This document shows, one piece after another, positions 18,283-27,061 of a DNA stretch of 64,000 bases; position 1 is the first letter of the stretch; each line of letters begins with the position of its first letter. The DNA is from Enorma burkinafasonensis (GTDB lineage: Bacteria > Actinomycetota > Coriobacteriia > Coriobacteriales > Coriobacteriaceae). The notes under the pieces were generated by a model. The model was not told the DNA's origin and did no database searches. It saw nothing but the letters and a program-made list of their open reading frames with translations. The stretch is taken from positions 1 through 64,000 of the forward strand of contig NZ_LR597501.1 of NCBI RefSeq assembly GCF_902150035.1, given 5' to 3'. The translations under genes were made by a program, and so were the position numbers.

Positions 18283-19461
18283 ATGTCCATCGAAGCCCTC
18301 TACATCCACATACCGTTCTGCCATGCGAAGTGCGCCTACTGCGACTTCGACTCGCGCGCGTGCCGGGGGGTAGCGCTCGAGCGTGCGGCAGGCGCGTACG
18401 TCGCCCTGCTCGAGGAGCGCATCGACGCGTTCGGTGCCGCGGGGGCACTCGCCGCCGTCTCAACGGTCTACATCGGTGGCGGCACGCCCACGACGCTCGG
18501 TGCGCGCCTTCCCGAGCTTATCCGCCGCGCGCGGGGCTGGTGCGATCCCGTGGAGCTCACGGTCGAGGCGAACCCCGAGTCGTTCGACGACGTCATGGCG
18601 GCATCCCTGGCCCGCGCGGGGGCCACGCGCATCTCGCTCGGCGTGCAGAGCTTCGACGACGGTGAGCTTTCCGCCATCGGGCGGCTTCATGACTCGGCCG
18701 GTGCCCGTTCGGCGTTCGCGCGGGCTCGCGCATGCGGCTTCGACGTCTCCCTCGACCTCATGTGCGGACTGCCGGGGCAGACGGCGGCGAGCTGGGAGGA
18801 CACGCTCGAGCATGCGATCGCCTGCGCTCCCGACCACATCTCGGTCTACCCGCTGACCATCGAGGAGGGCACGCCGCTCGCGCGGAGCGTCGAGCGCGAC
18901 CCTGCGCTCGAGCCCGATGAGGACTTCCAGGCGGCGTGCATGGAGCGAGCGCGCGACCGCCTCGCCGCCGCGGGCCTCTCTCGCTACGAGGTGGCAAGCT
19001 ACGCTCGGCCGGGCATGGCGTGCCGGCACAACCGCGCGTACTGGACCGGGGTGAGCTATCTCGGGGTGGGGCGCTCGGCGGCGAGCATGCTTACCGCCGG
19101 TGAGTACCGTGAGCTCTCGGGCCTGCTTGGCGGGCGCGCATGCGGCCATGGCACGGCGCGCGTCCGTGCGGTCCAGCGCGACGACGCGGGCCGCACATTC
19201 GATATCGAGCTCCTGGATGCGCGCGAGGCCGTGGCAGAGGACCTGATGCTCGCCATGAGGATGGCGGTAGGCGCCCCGGCCGCGCTCATCGAGCGGGCCC
19301 GCTCCGTCATCGGCGCCGCCGAGGTCGACCGCGCCATCGGGACCGCCCTCGCCGAGGGGCTCGCCCGCCGCGACGGGGCGCGCGGTGCGCTCGTGCCCAC
19401 CGAGCGCGGGTGGCTCATGGGCAACGAGCTCTACGGCCTCATGTGGGACCTCGCCGGATAG
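18283..19461 (+). CDS. hemW: HemW-like radical SAM protein (coproporphyrinogen III oxidase-like)
   Basis: HemW proteins are radical SAM enzymes now regarded as heme chaperones rather than coproporphyrinogen oxidases. The cluster motif CHAKCAYC has cysteines at residues 13, 17 and 20. GGGTPT, the EANPE segment and the C-terminal HemN_C region are also present. Length is 392 residues. ATG 18283 is chosen because it gives the normal N-terminus; the in-frame ATG at 18250 would add 11 unconserved residues. TATAAG 18270-18275 sits 7 bases before the start, so this may be another leaderless message. lepA-hemW proximity is common in Gram-positive bacteria. Confidence 0.92.
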   Translation: MSIEALYIHIPFCHAKCAYCDFDSRACRGVALERAAGAYVALLEERIDAFGAAGALAAVSTVYIGGGTPTTLGARLPELIRRARGWCDPVELTVEANPESFDDVMAASLARAGATRISLGVQSFDDGELSAIGRLHDSAGARSAFARARACGFDVSLDLMCGLPGQTAASWEDTLEHAIACAPDHISVYPLTIEEGTPLARSVERDPALEPDEDFQAACMERARDRLAAAGLSRYEVASYARPGMACRHNRAYWTGVSYLGVGRSAASMLTAGEYRELSGLLGGRACGHGTARVRAVQRDDAGRTFDIELLDAREAVAEDLMLAMRMAVGAPAALIERARSVIGAAEVDRAIGTALAEGLARRDGARGALVPTERGWLMGNELYGLMWDLAG

Positions 19462-19558
19462 GGGGCCGTGCCCGCCGTTCACGAGGTGCCGGCGCCGCGC
19501 GCCCCCGTCGTGGGTATACGTAAGCCAAGCTGCCGGGTGGGACTTTCCAGGAGGGGCC

Positions 19559-20107
19559 ATGGGCATCATCGGCGATGTGCGCCGCGGCTGGGCGGCGCTC
19601 GGTGGCGACGTTCGCCGCAGGATCCGGGTCGTCATGATCATCAGCTTCGTCACGCAGGTGGCGATGCTCTTCTATCCCGCCGACAGGATCGCGTACAGCT
19701 TCAGCTCGGAAGAGGCGTACTTGGCCTCGCTCGACTACCTGAACGGCGTGGTGCTCCCGCTTCTGGCCTTCCTGATCGTTGCGGGCATCGTGCTCACCGC
19801 CGTGCAGATCTTCCAGCTGGTGAAGGCGTACTCGTCCATCAAGTGGGCCTACCTGGAGCGCGCCTTCCCCGGCGTGGCGGCACCGGACCGCGCGCAATGG
19901 CCGCTCATCCCCGCGATCGGGCTCTTCATCGCCCTGTTCAAGCTCGCGGGCTTCCTGCCGGGCATCCTCGCGCTCGCGGTGGATGCCGTCGAAGTCGACG
20001 TAACGGGCATCGCGTCCGACGTCTTCTCGCTCGCGCTCGCCGTCGTGCTGGTGCCCTGGATGTTCCGGAGGTTCGTGCTCGCCGCCGGCGGAGACGCTCC
20101 CCGATAG
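19559..20107 (+). CDS. Small integral membrane protein of unknown function
   Basis: I do not recognise this gene. It encodes 182 residues with a basic N-terminus (GDVRRRIRVV), then about four hydrophobic segments (near 24-42, 62-86, 118-142 and 152-175). Between the second and third is a soluble stretch, KAYSSIKWAYLERAFPG. ATG 19559 follows AGGAGGGG. In many Gram-positive genomes hrcA sits between hemW and dnaJ; here this membrane protein holds that place. Given that the next gene is a DnaJ with its own membrane helices, a shared role at the membrane is possible but is only a guess from position. Confidence 0.75.
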   Translation: MGIIGDVRRGWAALGGDVRRRIRVVMIISFVTQVAMLFYPADRIAYSFSSEEAYLASLDYLNGVVLPLLAFLIVAGIVLTAVQIFQLVKAYSSIKWAYLERAFPGVAAPDRAQWPLIPAIGLFIALFKLAGFLPGILALAVDAVEVDVTGIASDVFSLALAVVLVPWMFRRFVLAAGGDAPR

Positions 20108-20277
20108 GTGCCATGTGCCGTGTCGGGCCCGGGCGCGCTCGCCCGGCGGTAGCGCGACCGGCCATGTTGGGCCCAGGCGGGGCGCATCGATCGACGCTCG
20201 GCGTGGAGCCTCCATGTTGACGTTTGCGGGGGAGCCGTTCTATCGCGACGAGGGGTATACGGGCGCCGGCAGTCCGG

Positions 20278-20283
20278 TACAAT
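20278..20283 (+). promoter_or_regulatory. -10-like element before the first dnaJ
   Basis: TACAAT 20278-20283 precedes the gene by about 37 bases, and AGGAGG at 20303-20308 is the ribosome site. No CIRCE or HAIR heat-shock operator is visible around it. Confidence 0.45.
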
Positions 20284-20320
20284 ACGTATGCTCGCGACTA
20301 GCAGGAGGTATACCCGCCCC

Positions 20321-21433
20321 ATGGCAGGCATGAACGAGAAAGACTACTACGCGATCCTCGGCGTGTCCAAGGACGCCACCGCCAAGGAGATCCAGAAGGC
20401 CTTCCAGCAGAAGGCGCGTAAGCTCCATCCCGATGTCAACAAGGAGCCCGATGCCGAGGAGCGCTTCAAGGAGGTCTCGGAGGCCTACGCCGTGCTCTCC
20501 GACGAGCAGAAGCGCGCCCGCTACGACGCGATGCGCTCCGGCAACCCCTATGCCGCCTACTCGGGATCCCCGCGCCAGAACCCCTACGCCGGCTCCTCGA
20601 GCGGGTTCTACACGAGCGGCTTCGGCGGCTTCCCCTTCGGCGGGGTGTGGACCTCGCAGGGCTCGGGGGGGCGCGGGGGCGCGCAGGCCTATAACCCCGA
20701 GGAGGGCGCCGACGTCCTCGTCGATATCGACCTCACGCCCGAGGAGGTGCGCGCCGGCGCGCGCAAGGCCGTGAAGTACCGCAGGTACGAACCGTGCTCG
20801 CACTGCCATGGCTCCGGGTCGGTCTCGGCTGAGCACGCGCACACATGCCCCAGCTGCGGCGGCACCGGCGCCATGGACGTCGACATGTCGTTCCTGTTCG
20901 GGGCGGGCGTTTTCCAGATGGTCTGCCCGGAATGCGGCGGCTCGGGCAAGGTCATCAACGACCCGTGCCCCGACTGCGCCGGTTCCGGCCGCAGCCAGGT
21001 GATATCCGAGGCGGTCGTCGAGTTCCCCGAAGGGTCCCACGACGGCACCTGCGTGCGCATCAAGGGCCTCGGCAACGCAGGCACCAACGGCGCCGCGGCG
21101 GGCGACCTCGTGGGACGGGCCCGCGTGGCCGCCGAGCGCTTGGGCGACCAGGCGCGCCAGGGCTTCAGGATCGTCGGCTTCGCGCTGCCCTTCGTGATCT
21201 TGGGGCTCGTGGTGCCGTCGTTCAGGCTGCTCGCGCTCGTGGCCCTCATCCCGCTCGCGATGGGGGTCGTCGCCGTGGGCCGCGAGGCGATCTCGCACCG
21301 CTCGCTCACCTGGTGGCGCCGCGGCGCCAACATGCTCCTGAGCGGCTTCGGGAACGCCGTCTTCTACGCGGTCCTTCTGGGCTGGCTCTCAAGCTGCATG
21401 ATGTACCCGCGCATGCCGTACGGGTACTGGTAG
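20321..21433 (+). CDS. DnaJ-like co-chaperone with C-terminal membrane segments
   Basis: The N-terminal J-domain is intact, with HPD at residues 36-38, so it should stimulate a DnaK ATPase. A Gly/Phe-rich linker follows (about 75-125). The zinc-finger region has four CxxCxGxG-type repeats: [24 protein letters not shown] and CPDCAGSG, about residues 158-228. After only about 40 residues of the substrate-binding C-terminal domain the sequence changes into hydrophobic segments near 283-300, 303-322 and 345-362, ending in PYGYW. Length is 370 residues. ATG 20321 was taken because AGGAGG is upstream; ATG 20288 precedes the ribosome site. It is not the housekeeping DnaJ, which follows directly, and looks like a membrane-anchored paralogue. 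Confidence 0.85.
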   Translation: MAGMNEKDYYAILGVSKDATAKEIQKAFQQKARKLHPDVNKEPDAEERFKEVSEAYAVLSDEQKRARYDAMRSGNPYAAYSGSPRQNPYAGSSSGFYTSGFGGFPFGGVWTSQGSGGRGGAQAYNPEEGADVLVDIDLTPEEVRAGARKAVKYRRYEPCSHCHGSGSVSAEHAHTCPSCGGTGAMDVDMSFLFGAGVFQMVCPECGGSGKVINDPCPDCAGSGRSQVISEAVVEFPEGSHDGTCVRIKGLGNAGTNGAAAGDLVGRARVAAERLGDQARQGFRIVGFALPFVILGLVVPSFRLLALVALIPLAMGVVAVGREAISHRSLTWWRRGANMLLSGFGNAVFYAVLLGWLSSCMMYPRMPYGYW

Positions 21434-21565
21434 GCCGCGCCCGCCTCGGCCGGCGCCGCCCTGCGCGCGGTTTAGCGGCCTGCGAGGAGGGGTACCATCT
21501 TTGCTGTCGGCCCAGGGCCGATATCTGTATGCACATCGTGTGTCCCATGGGGAGAGGTTTTCAAC

Positions 21566-22714
21566 GTGCCGGGTTCGAAAGACTACTACGAGGTACTGGG
21601 TGTCGACCGCGATGCGGACCAGCGCACCATCAAGCGGGCGTTCCTCAAGAAGGCGCGCAAGGTGCACCCGGACGTCTCGGACGACCCCGATGCCGAGCAG
21701 AAGTTCAAGGAGCTGAACGAGGCGTACTCCGTCCTCTCGGATGAGCAGAAGCGCGCCAACTACGACCGGTTCGGCACGGCCGAGGGTCCCGGCGGCCAGG
21801 GCTACGTCGACTTCAGCGACATCTTCGGCGGCATGGGCATGGACGACATCTTCTCGTCGTTCTTCGGGGGCGGCATGGGGGGCCGCTCCGCGTCGAACCG
21901 CTCGGCGCGCCGCCGCGGACGCGACATGGCCGTCACGGTCACCATCACGCTCGAGGAGGCCGCGCTCGGCTGCACCAAGACGGTCACCTACGACCGCCTC
22001 GCCCCCTGCGATGACTGCCACGGCACCGGTGCCGCCGAGGGCGCGCACGAGAAGACCTGCGAGCGCTGCCACGGCACCGGCTTCGTGACCACGGTCCAGC
22101 GCTCCATCTTCGGGCAGATGCAGTCGTCCTCGCCGTGTCCCGACTGCAACGGCGAGGGCACGGTCATCGACCATCCCTGCGAGATGTGCGGCGGCCAGGG
22201 CCGCACGCCCAACCACGAGAAGATCGAGATCAAGATCCCCGCCGGCATCGCCTCGGGCAGGCAGATGCGCGTGAGCGGGTACGGCGAGGCGGGGTACCGC
22301 GGCGAGGCCTCGGGCGACCTGCTCGTGACCGTCATGGTCGAGGAGCACGAGCGGTTCCAGCGCTCCGGCGACGATTTGCTGTGCGAGGTCGCGGTCTCGA
22401 TCGCCCAGGCGGCGCTCGGCTGCTCCGTCAAGGTCGCGGGCATCATGCCCGACGAGGAGATCGCCTTCGAGATCCCCGCCGGGACGCAGTTCGGCGACGC
22501 CGTTGAGTGCCCGGGCATGGGCATGCCGTCGGTGCGCGACGGCGCGCGCGGGCGGGCCATCGCGCGGGTCCGAGTCGAGGTCCCGCGCAAGCTCAACGGG
22601 GAGGCGCGCTCGCTGCTCGAGCGCTATGCCGACGCGATGGGGGAGCCCTACGCGCCGGGCCGTCGCTCCGTGGGCGACCGCATCCGCGATGCCATCGACG
22701 ACATCCTCGACTAG
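21566..22714 (+). CDS. dnaJ: Chaperone DnaJ
   Basis: This is a full-length type I DnaJ that delivers clients to DnaK. The J-domain has HPD at residues 34-36, then a Gly-rich linker (FGGGMGG). The zinc finger has four motifs, CDDCHGTG, CERCHGTG, CPDCNGEG and CEMCGGQG, and both C-terminal substrate-binding domains are present. Length is 382 residues. It starts with GTG 21566 after GGGGAGAGG. It lies 132 bases after the paralogue; mtaB begins 33 bases later. dnaK and grpE are not in the window. Confidence 0.94.
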   Translation: MPGSKDYYEVLGVDRDADQRTIKRAFLKKARKVHPDVSDDPDAEQKFKELNEAYSVLSDEQKRANYDRFGTAEGPGGQGYVDFSDIFGGMGMDDIFSSFFGGGMGGRSASNRSARRRGRDMAVTVTITLEEAALGCTKTVTYDRLAPCDDCHGTGAAEGAHEKTCERCHGTGFVTTVQRSIFGQMQSSSPCPDCNGEGTVIDHPCEMCGGQGRTPNHEKIEIKIPAGIASGRQMRVSGYGEAGYRGEASGDLLVTVMVEEHERFQRSGDDLLCEVAVSIAQAALGCSVKVAGIMPDEEIAFEIPAGTQFGDAVECPGMGMPSVRDGARGRAIARVRVEVPRKLNGEARSLLERYADAMGEPYAPGRRSVGDRIRDAIDDILD

Positions 22715-22747
22715 CGCCCCGGCGCCCGACCCACGAGAGAGGACAGC

Positions 22748-24037
22748 GTGGCCAACCCGTTCGTCTCCGTCATCAACCTCGGCTGCCGCGTGAACCGCGT
22801 CGAGAGCGACCATATCGAGCGCGAGCTCATGCAGGAGGGCTTCTCGCTCGTCGATCCCGACGAGGCCGAGCTCATCATCGTGAACACCTGCGCCGTTACC
22901 GGCGAGGCCGAGGCGAAGACCAGAAAGGCGGTGCGCCACGCCCTCGCGCGCGAGCGCTCGCCCTGGGTCATCGCCACGGGCTGCGCCGCGAACCTGCACC
23001 CAGACGCGCTGCGCGAGCTCTCCGACCGCGTGCGCGTCGAGCCCTCGAAGGTGAACGTCGTGGCGCGTGCGGCCGACCTTCTGGGCCTCACTATCGAGCC
23101 GGGGTCGGACGGGGCGCCGGCGCGCTTCAGGCAGGCGCGCGTGGGCGTCAAGATCCAGGACGGATGCAACAACCGCTGCACCTACTGCATCGTGTGGAAA
23201 GCCCGCGGGCCCGAGCGCTCCGTGCCGGTGGAGGCGGTCCTCGACCAGGTGCGTGCCGTCGAGGCGGCGGGCCTTCCCGAGGTCGTGCTCACGGGCGTGA
23301 ACCTGGGGGCCTACGACGGCGTCGGGCCGCGCGACGAGCACGTCGAGATCGACGAGCTCGTATCGACCATCCTGCGCGAGACCGGCATCCCCCAGGTCAG
23401 GCTCTCCTCCATCGAGCCCATGGACGTGAGCGATCGGCTCATCGACGTCATGGCCGCGTCCGCGGGCCGTGTCGCCCCGTATCTCCACCTGCCCCTGCAG
23501 TCCGGCTCGACAGACACGCTCGAGCGCATGGGCAGGCCCTACAGCGCAGAGTCGTTTATCGAGCTCACGGACCGCATCAGGGAGCGGCTCCCTCGCGCCT
23601 CGCTCTCCTGCGACCTCATCGTCGGGTTTCCCGGCGAGACGGAAGGAGACTTCCAGGCGTCGCTCGACCTCTGCGAGCGCGTGGGCTTCTCGCGCATGCA
23701 CGTCTTCCGCTACAGCGCCCGGCCGGGCACCGTCGCCTGCGATATGCCCGACCAGATCGACCCGCGCGTGAAGGAGGAGCGCGGACGGCGCGCCCGCGAG
23801 CTCGCCTCGGCGCTCGCGCGCCGCGACGCCCTCGCGCGCGTGGGCACCGTCGAGCGCACCGTGATCGAGCGTGGCTCGCGCGGGACGACCTCGTCGTTCC
23901 ATGCCATCGGCGTGGAGGGGGCCCAAGGGCTCGCGCCCGCGATCGCCGACGTTGCTATCATGGGTGTCGAGGACGGCGGGTCGCTCGTCGGCCGCATCGT
24001 CGACGGCGGCCCTGCCGACAAGCGGAAAGGGGCATGA
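22748..24037 (+). CDS. mtaB: tRNA t6A37 methylthiotransferase MtaB
   Basis: MtaB adds a methylthio group to t6A at position 37 of tRNAs, using two [4Fe-4S] clusters. The N-terminal UPF0004 domain includes Cys13 in NLGCRVN, the NTCAVT cysteine and the ATGCAA cysteine. The radical SAM motif CNNRCTYC has cysteines at residues 140, 144 and 147, and a TRAM-like tail follows. The NLGCRVN opening and the genomic place near dnaJ and phoH favour MtaB over MiaB. Length is 429 residues, start GTG 22748 with GAGAGAGGA upstream. The stop overlaps phoH. Confidence 0.92.
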   Translation: MANPFVSVINLGCRVNRVESDHIERELMQEGFSLVDPDEAELIIVNTCAVTGEAEAKTRKAVRHALARERSPWVIATGCAANLHPDALRELSDRVRVEPSKVNVVARAADLLGLTIEPGSDGAPARFRQARVGVKIQDGCNNRCTYCIVWKARGPERSVPVEAVLDQVRAVEAAGLPEVVLTGVNLGAYDGVGPRDEHVEIDELVSTILRETGIPQVRLSSIEPMDVSDRLIDVMAASAGRVAPYLHLPLQSGSTDTLERMGRPYSAESFIELTDRIRERLPRASLSCDLIVGFPGETEGDFQASLDLCERVGFSRMHVFRYSARPGTVACDMPDQIDPRVKEERGRRARELASALARRDALARVGTVERTVIERGSRGTTSSFHAIGVEGAQGLAPAIADVAIMGVEDGGSLVGRIVDGGPADKRKGA

Positions 24038-25032
24038 TGGACACGGCTAGCGTGAGGCTCGGCATCCCCGAGGGCGTGGACGAGGCCCGCATCGTCGGCG
24101 GCGGCGACGCGCTGCTGCGCCAGATCGAGCAGCTCACCTCCGCCCGCATCGTCGTGCGCGGCGGCCAGATCGCCATCAAGGGCACCTCCGAGGAGGTCGA
24201 GATCCTCACAAGGCTCTTCACCTACCTCATCCGCGAGGTCCGCGACGGCGGCGCTCCCACCGAGGACGAGGTCGTGCGCGCGCTCTCGACCCTGCGCGAG
24301 AGCGTGATGGACATCTCGGGCTTTCGCGACGACATCCTGCTCACCTACCGTGGCAAGGCGATCCGCCCCAAGACGGTGGGGCAGAAGCGCTACATCGACG
24401 CCATCAGGTCCAACACCGTGACGTTCTGCCTGGGCCCCGCGGGCACGGGCAAGACCTACCTCGCCATGGCCATGGCCGTGGCGGCGCTCAAGCGCCATGA
24501 GGTGGGCCGCATCGTGCTCACGCGCCCGGTCGTCGAGGCGGGGGAGAGCCTGGGGTATCTGCCCGGCACCCTGCAGGAGAAGATCGACCCCTACGTGAGG
24601 CCGCTTTTCGACGCGCTCTTCGACATGACCGACATGGAGCGCGGCGGCGAGCTCATCGAGCAGGGCGTGATCGAGATCGCTCCGCTCGCCTATATGCGCG
24701 GCCGCACCCTGAACGACGCCTTCGTGGTGCTCGACGAGGCACAGAACACCACGCCCGAGCAGATGAAGATGTTCCTCACGCGCCTGGGCTTCAACTCCAA
24801 GTTCATCATTACCGGCGACATGACCCAGCGCGACCTCATGGGGCGCAAGGGCGGTCTCACCGATATCGAGGACATCCTCTCGGGCGTGCGCGACATCGCC
24901 TTCATCCACCTGGATCGCGCCGACGTCGTGCGGCACGCCCTCGTGGGGCGCATCGTCGAGGCCTACGATGCCTACGACCGCGCGCATGGAGACGCCGAGA
25001 GGCGCGGGCACGATGGAAAGGCGGCGAGGTAG
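24034..25032 (+). CDS. phoH: PhoH-like ATPase
   Basis: PhoH proteins are P-loop ATPases linked to RNA metabolism, often next to ybeY. An N-terminal KH-like region is followed by Walker A GPAGTGKT near residue 134, the ILTRPVVEAGE segment, and Walker B VVLDEAQNTT. Length is 332 residues. The gene starts at ATG 24034 within the mtaB stop (ATGATG; the second ATG at 24037 is equally possible). The same frame is open far upstream inside mtaB, but that part is only a reading-frame shadow. ybeY follows at once. Confidence 0.93.
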   Translation: MMDTASVRLGIPEGVDEARIVGGGDALLRQIEQLTSARIVVRGGQIAIKGTSEEVEILTRLFTYLIREVRDGGAPTEDEVVRALSTLRESVMDISGFRDDILLTYRGKAIRPKTVGQKRYIDAIRSNTVTFCLGPAGTGKTYLAMAMAVAALKRHEVGRIVLTRPVVEAGESLGYLPGTLQEKIDPYVRPLFDALFDMTDMERGGELIEQGVIEIAPLAYMRGRTLNDAFVVLDEAQNTTPEQMKMFLTRLGFNSKFIITGDMTQRDLMGRKGGLTDIEDILSGVRDIAFIHLDRADVVRHALVGRIVEAYDAYDRAHGDAERRGHDGKAAR

Positions 25033-25033
25033 C

Positions 25034-25546
25034 ATGGCGGTTCTGGTATCCGTGGCGGACGGCGTCGAGCCGCTGCTCGATGCGAGCGAGGTCGAGGCGG
25101 CTTGCGCGGCCGTGCTCGACGCCGAGGGGGTCGCGTGCCCGGTCGAGGTCTCGGTGGCGTTCGTCGACGACGAGACCATGCGCGAACTCAACGCGACCTG
25201 GCGCGGCATCGATGCGCCGACGGACGTGCTCTCCTTCGAGTGCGATGCGCCCGGCGACCCGGACCTGCCGGAAGGCGAGCCGGTGGAGCTCGGCGACATC
25301 ATGCTCGCGCCCGCGGTGATCGCGCGTCAGGCGCCCACCTTCGATGCCACGCCGGTCGAGGAGTGCCGCCTCATGCTCGTCCACGGCATGCTGCACCTGC
25401 TCGGCTACGACCACCTTGCCGAGGATGAGGCGAAGATGATGGAGGCCCGCGAGCTCGAGATCTTGCGCGCGCTCGCCGCCAGCCGCGGCGACGACCCGGA
25501 TGCGGTGCGCATCGGTCCCACGACGCGCCACGAGGATGAAGGGTAG
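25034..25546 (+). CDS. ybeY: Endoribonuclease YbeY
   Basis: YbeY is a single-strand-specific, zinc-dependent endoribonuclease that takes part in 16S rRNA 3'-end maturation and 70S quality control. The metal motif HGMLHLLGYDH is at residues 117-127, with the family feature TDVLSFE before it. The 170-residue length fits. ATG 25034 starts one base after the phoH stop, with GAGGT upstream; the in-frame start at 24968 lies inside phoH. The phoH-ybeY-dgkA-era order is strongly conserved. Confidence 0.94.
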   Translation: MAVLVSVADGVEPLLDASEVEAACAAVLDAEGVACPVEVSVAFVDDETMRELNATWRGIDAPTDVLSFECDAPGDPDLPEGEPVELGDIMLAPAVIARQAPTFDATPVEECRLMLVHGMLHLLGYDHLAEDEAKMMEARELEILRALAASRGDDPDAVRIGPTTRHEDEG

Positions 25547-25554
25547 GGAAGGCC

Positions 25555-25932
25555 ATGATCCCCGGTTCGAATAGGGAGCATCCCACGTTCCTGCGCTCGT
25601 TCGGCTACGCCTTCGAGGGCTTCAAGACCGCGGTCGCGACCGAGCGCAACATCAAGGTGCAGCTCTGCGTGGGCGCCGCTGCCGTCGTCGCCGGCATCGT
25701 CCTGCGCATCGACGCCCTCTCCTGGGTGCTCATCGCGCTTTGCATCGGGCTCGTGATCTTCGGCGAGCTCGTCAACACCTCCATCGAGGCCATCGTCGAC
25801 CTCGCGACCCAGGAGCTGCATCCGCTCGCCAAGCGCGCGAAGGACATCGCCGCCGCGAGCGTGTTCACGCTCTCCGTGACCGCCGCGATCGTGGGCATCA
25901 TCGTCTTCGCTCGCGCCTTCATGCTGCTTTAG
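25555..25932 (+). CDS. dgkA: Diacylglycerol / undecaprenol kinase (DgkA family)
   Basis: DgkA-family proteins phosphorylate membrane lipids; in Gram-positive bacteria the substrate is mainly undecaprenol. Three membrane segments are visible in 125 residues, with the active-site motif GELVNTSIEAIVDL in the middle. ATG 25555 follows a GGGAAGG site 8 bases after the ybeY stop. The kinase type is assigned by family and context; substrate preference is not visible. Confidence 0.9.
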   Translation: MIPGSNREHPTFLRSFGYAFEGFKTAVATERNIKVQLCVGAAAVVAGIVLRIDALSWVLIALCIGLVIFGELVNTSIEAIVDLATQELHPLAKRAKDIAAASVFTLSVTAAIVGIIVFARAFMLL

Positions 25933-26022
25933 CCCGGAAGAACGTAAACGGGTTCGAATGCCCCGCATCTGGGGCCGTCGATCCCGCCCCACCGCCCCAT
26001 CGACGCACAGAGGAGTGCAACC

Positions 26023-27015
26023 ATGACCGATATCGTCGAGAACGACCCGTTCGCCGACCTTTCCGACGAGGAGCTCGACGCCCTCGCCGCGTGCGCGCCG
26101 GCAGACGCCGCCCCCGGGGCGGCAAGCGGCCTGCGCAGCGGCTTCGTCGCCCTCGTGGGCAGGCCCAACGCCGGCAAGTCCACGCTCATGAACGCCTGCA
26201 TGGGCACCAAGATGGCCATCACCTCGCCGGTGGCCCAGACCACGCGGCGGCGCATGTGCGGCGTGGTGCGCCGCGAGGGCCTGCAGATCGTCTTCGTCGA
26301 CACGCCTGGCATCCACAAGCCGCAGGACTCGCTCGGCAGCGAGCTCAACAAGAGCGCGCTCTCCGAGCTCTCAGACGTCGACGTGCTGTGCTTCCTCATC
26401 GACGCGTCGAAGCCCGTGGGCAAAGGCGACGCCTGGATCGCCGAGCGCGTGGCCAAGAGCCCCGCGAAGCGCATCCTCGTGCTCACGAAGGCCGACCTCG
26501 CCTCGCCGGAGCTCGTGGCCAAGCAGGTCGAGGCGGCCCGCGCGCTCTGCGCATTCGACGACGTGATCGTCCTCTCGGCGACCGAGGGCTTCAACGTCGA
26601 CGGCTTCATCGACCTCGTCGCGAGCTACCTGCCCGAGGGCCCCGAGTGGTTCCCCGAGGGCATGGCGACCGACATCCCCGACGAGACGGTCGTCGCCGAG
26701 TTCGTGCGCGAGAAGGTGCTTCTGCGCACGCGCGAGGAGGTGCCGCACTCCGTTGGAGTCGTCTGCGACGAGTTCGAGCGCAAGCGCGACCTGCTGCGAC
26801 TTCACTGCACGATCTACGTCGAGCGTGACGGGCAGAAGGGCATCATCATCGGCAAGAAGGGGGCGCTGCTCAAGGCCATCGGCACCGATGCGCGCCGCGA
26901 CCTCGAGCAGATCTTCGGGTGCCGCGTCTACCTCGAGCTCGACGTTCGAGTCCAGAAGAACTGGCGCACCGACGTGCGCGAGATCAGGCGCCTGGGCTAC
27001 AGCGCCGATGACTAG
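26023..27015 (+). CDS. era: GTPase Era
   Basis: Era binds the 3' end of 16S rRNA and monitors 30S maturation. Its P-loop GRPNAGKST is at residues 46-54. DTPGIH and the LTKAD guanine-specificity motif follow, and the C-terminal KH domain includes IIIGKKGALLKAIG. Length is 330 residues, slightly longer than usual because of an acidic N-terminal extension of about 38 residues (ENDPFADLSDEELDALA). ATG 26023 has GAGGAGTG upstream and fits that extension. A 90-base gap separates it from dgkA. Confidence 0.95.
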   Translation: MTDIVENDPFADLSDEELDALAACAPADAAPGAASGLRSGFVALVGRPNAGKSTLMNACMGTKMAITSPVAQTTRRRMCGVVRREGLQIVFVDTPGIHKPQDSLGSELNKSALSELSDVDVLCFLIDASKPVGKGDAWIAERVAKSPAKRILVLTKADLASPELVAKQVEAARALCAFDDVIVLSATEGFNVDGFIDLVASYLPEGPEWFPEGMATDIPDETVVAEFVREKVLLRTREEVPHSVGVVCDEFERKRDLLRLHCTIYVERDGQKGIIIGKKGALLKAIGTDARRDLEQIFGCRVYLELDVRVQKNWRTDVREIRRLGYSADD

Positions 27016-27061
27016 CGCCGAGGCCCCGGCGGGCGCGTGCCGGTAGGGGAGGTGCCGCGGC

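Noticed and set aside
20107-21600. CIRCE or HAIR heat-shock operators near the dnaJ genes
   Set aside because: Looked for the characteristic inverted repeats around both starts and saw none.
21389-23926. 845-codon minus-strand frame opposite dnaJ and mtaB
   Set aside because: Antisense shadow of two well-defined genes; no ribosome site, no domain.
22507-24033. Long upstream extension of the phoH frame
   Set aside because: It runs through mtaB in another frame and reads as Arg-rich shadow; the PhoH family starts at about 24034.
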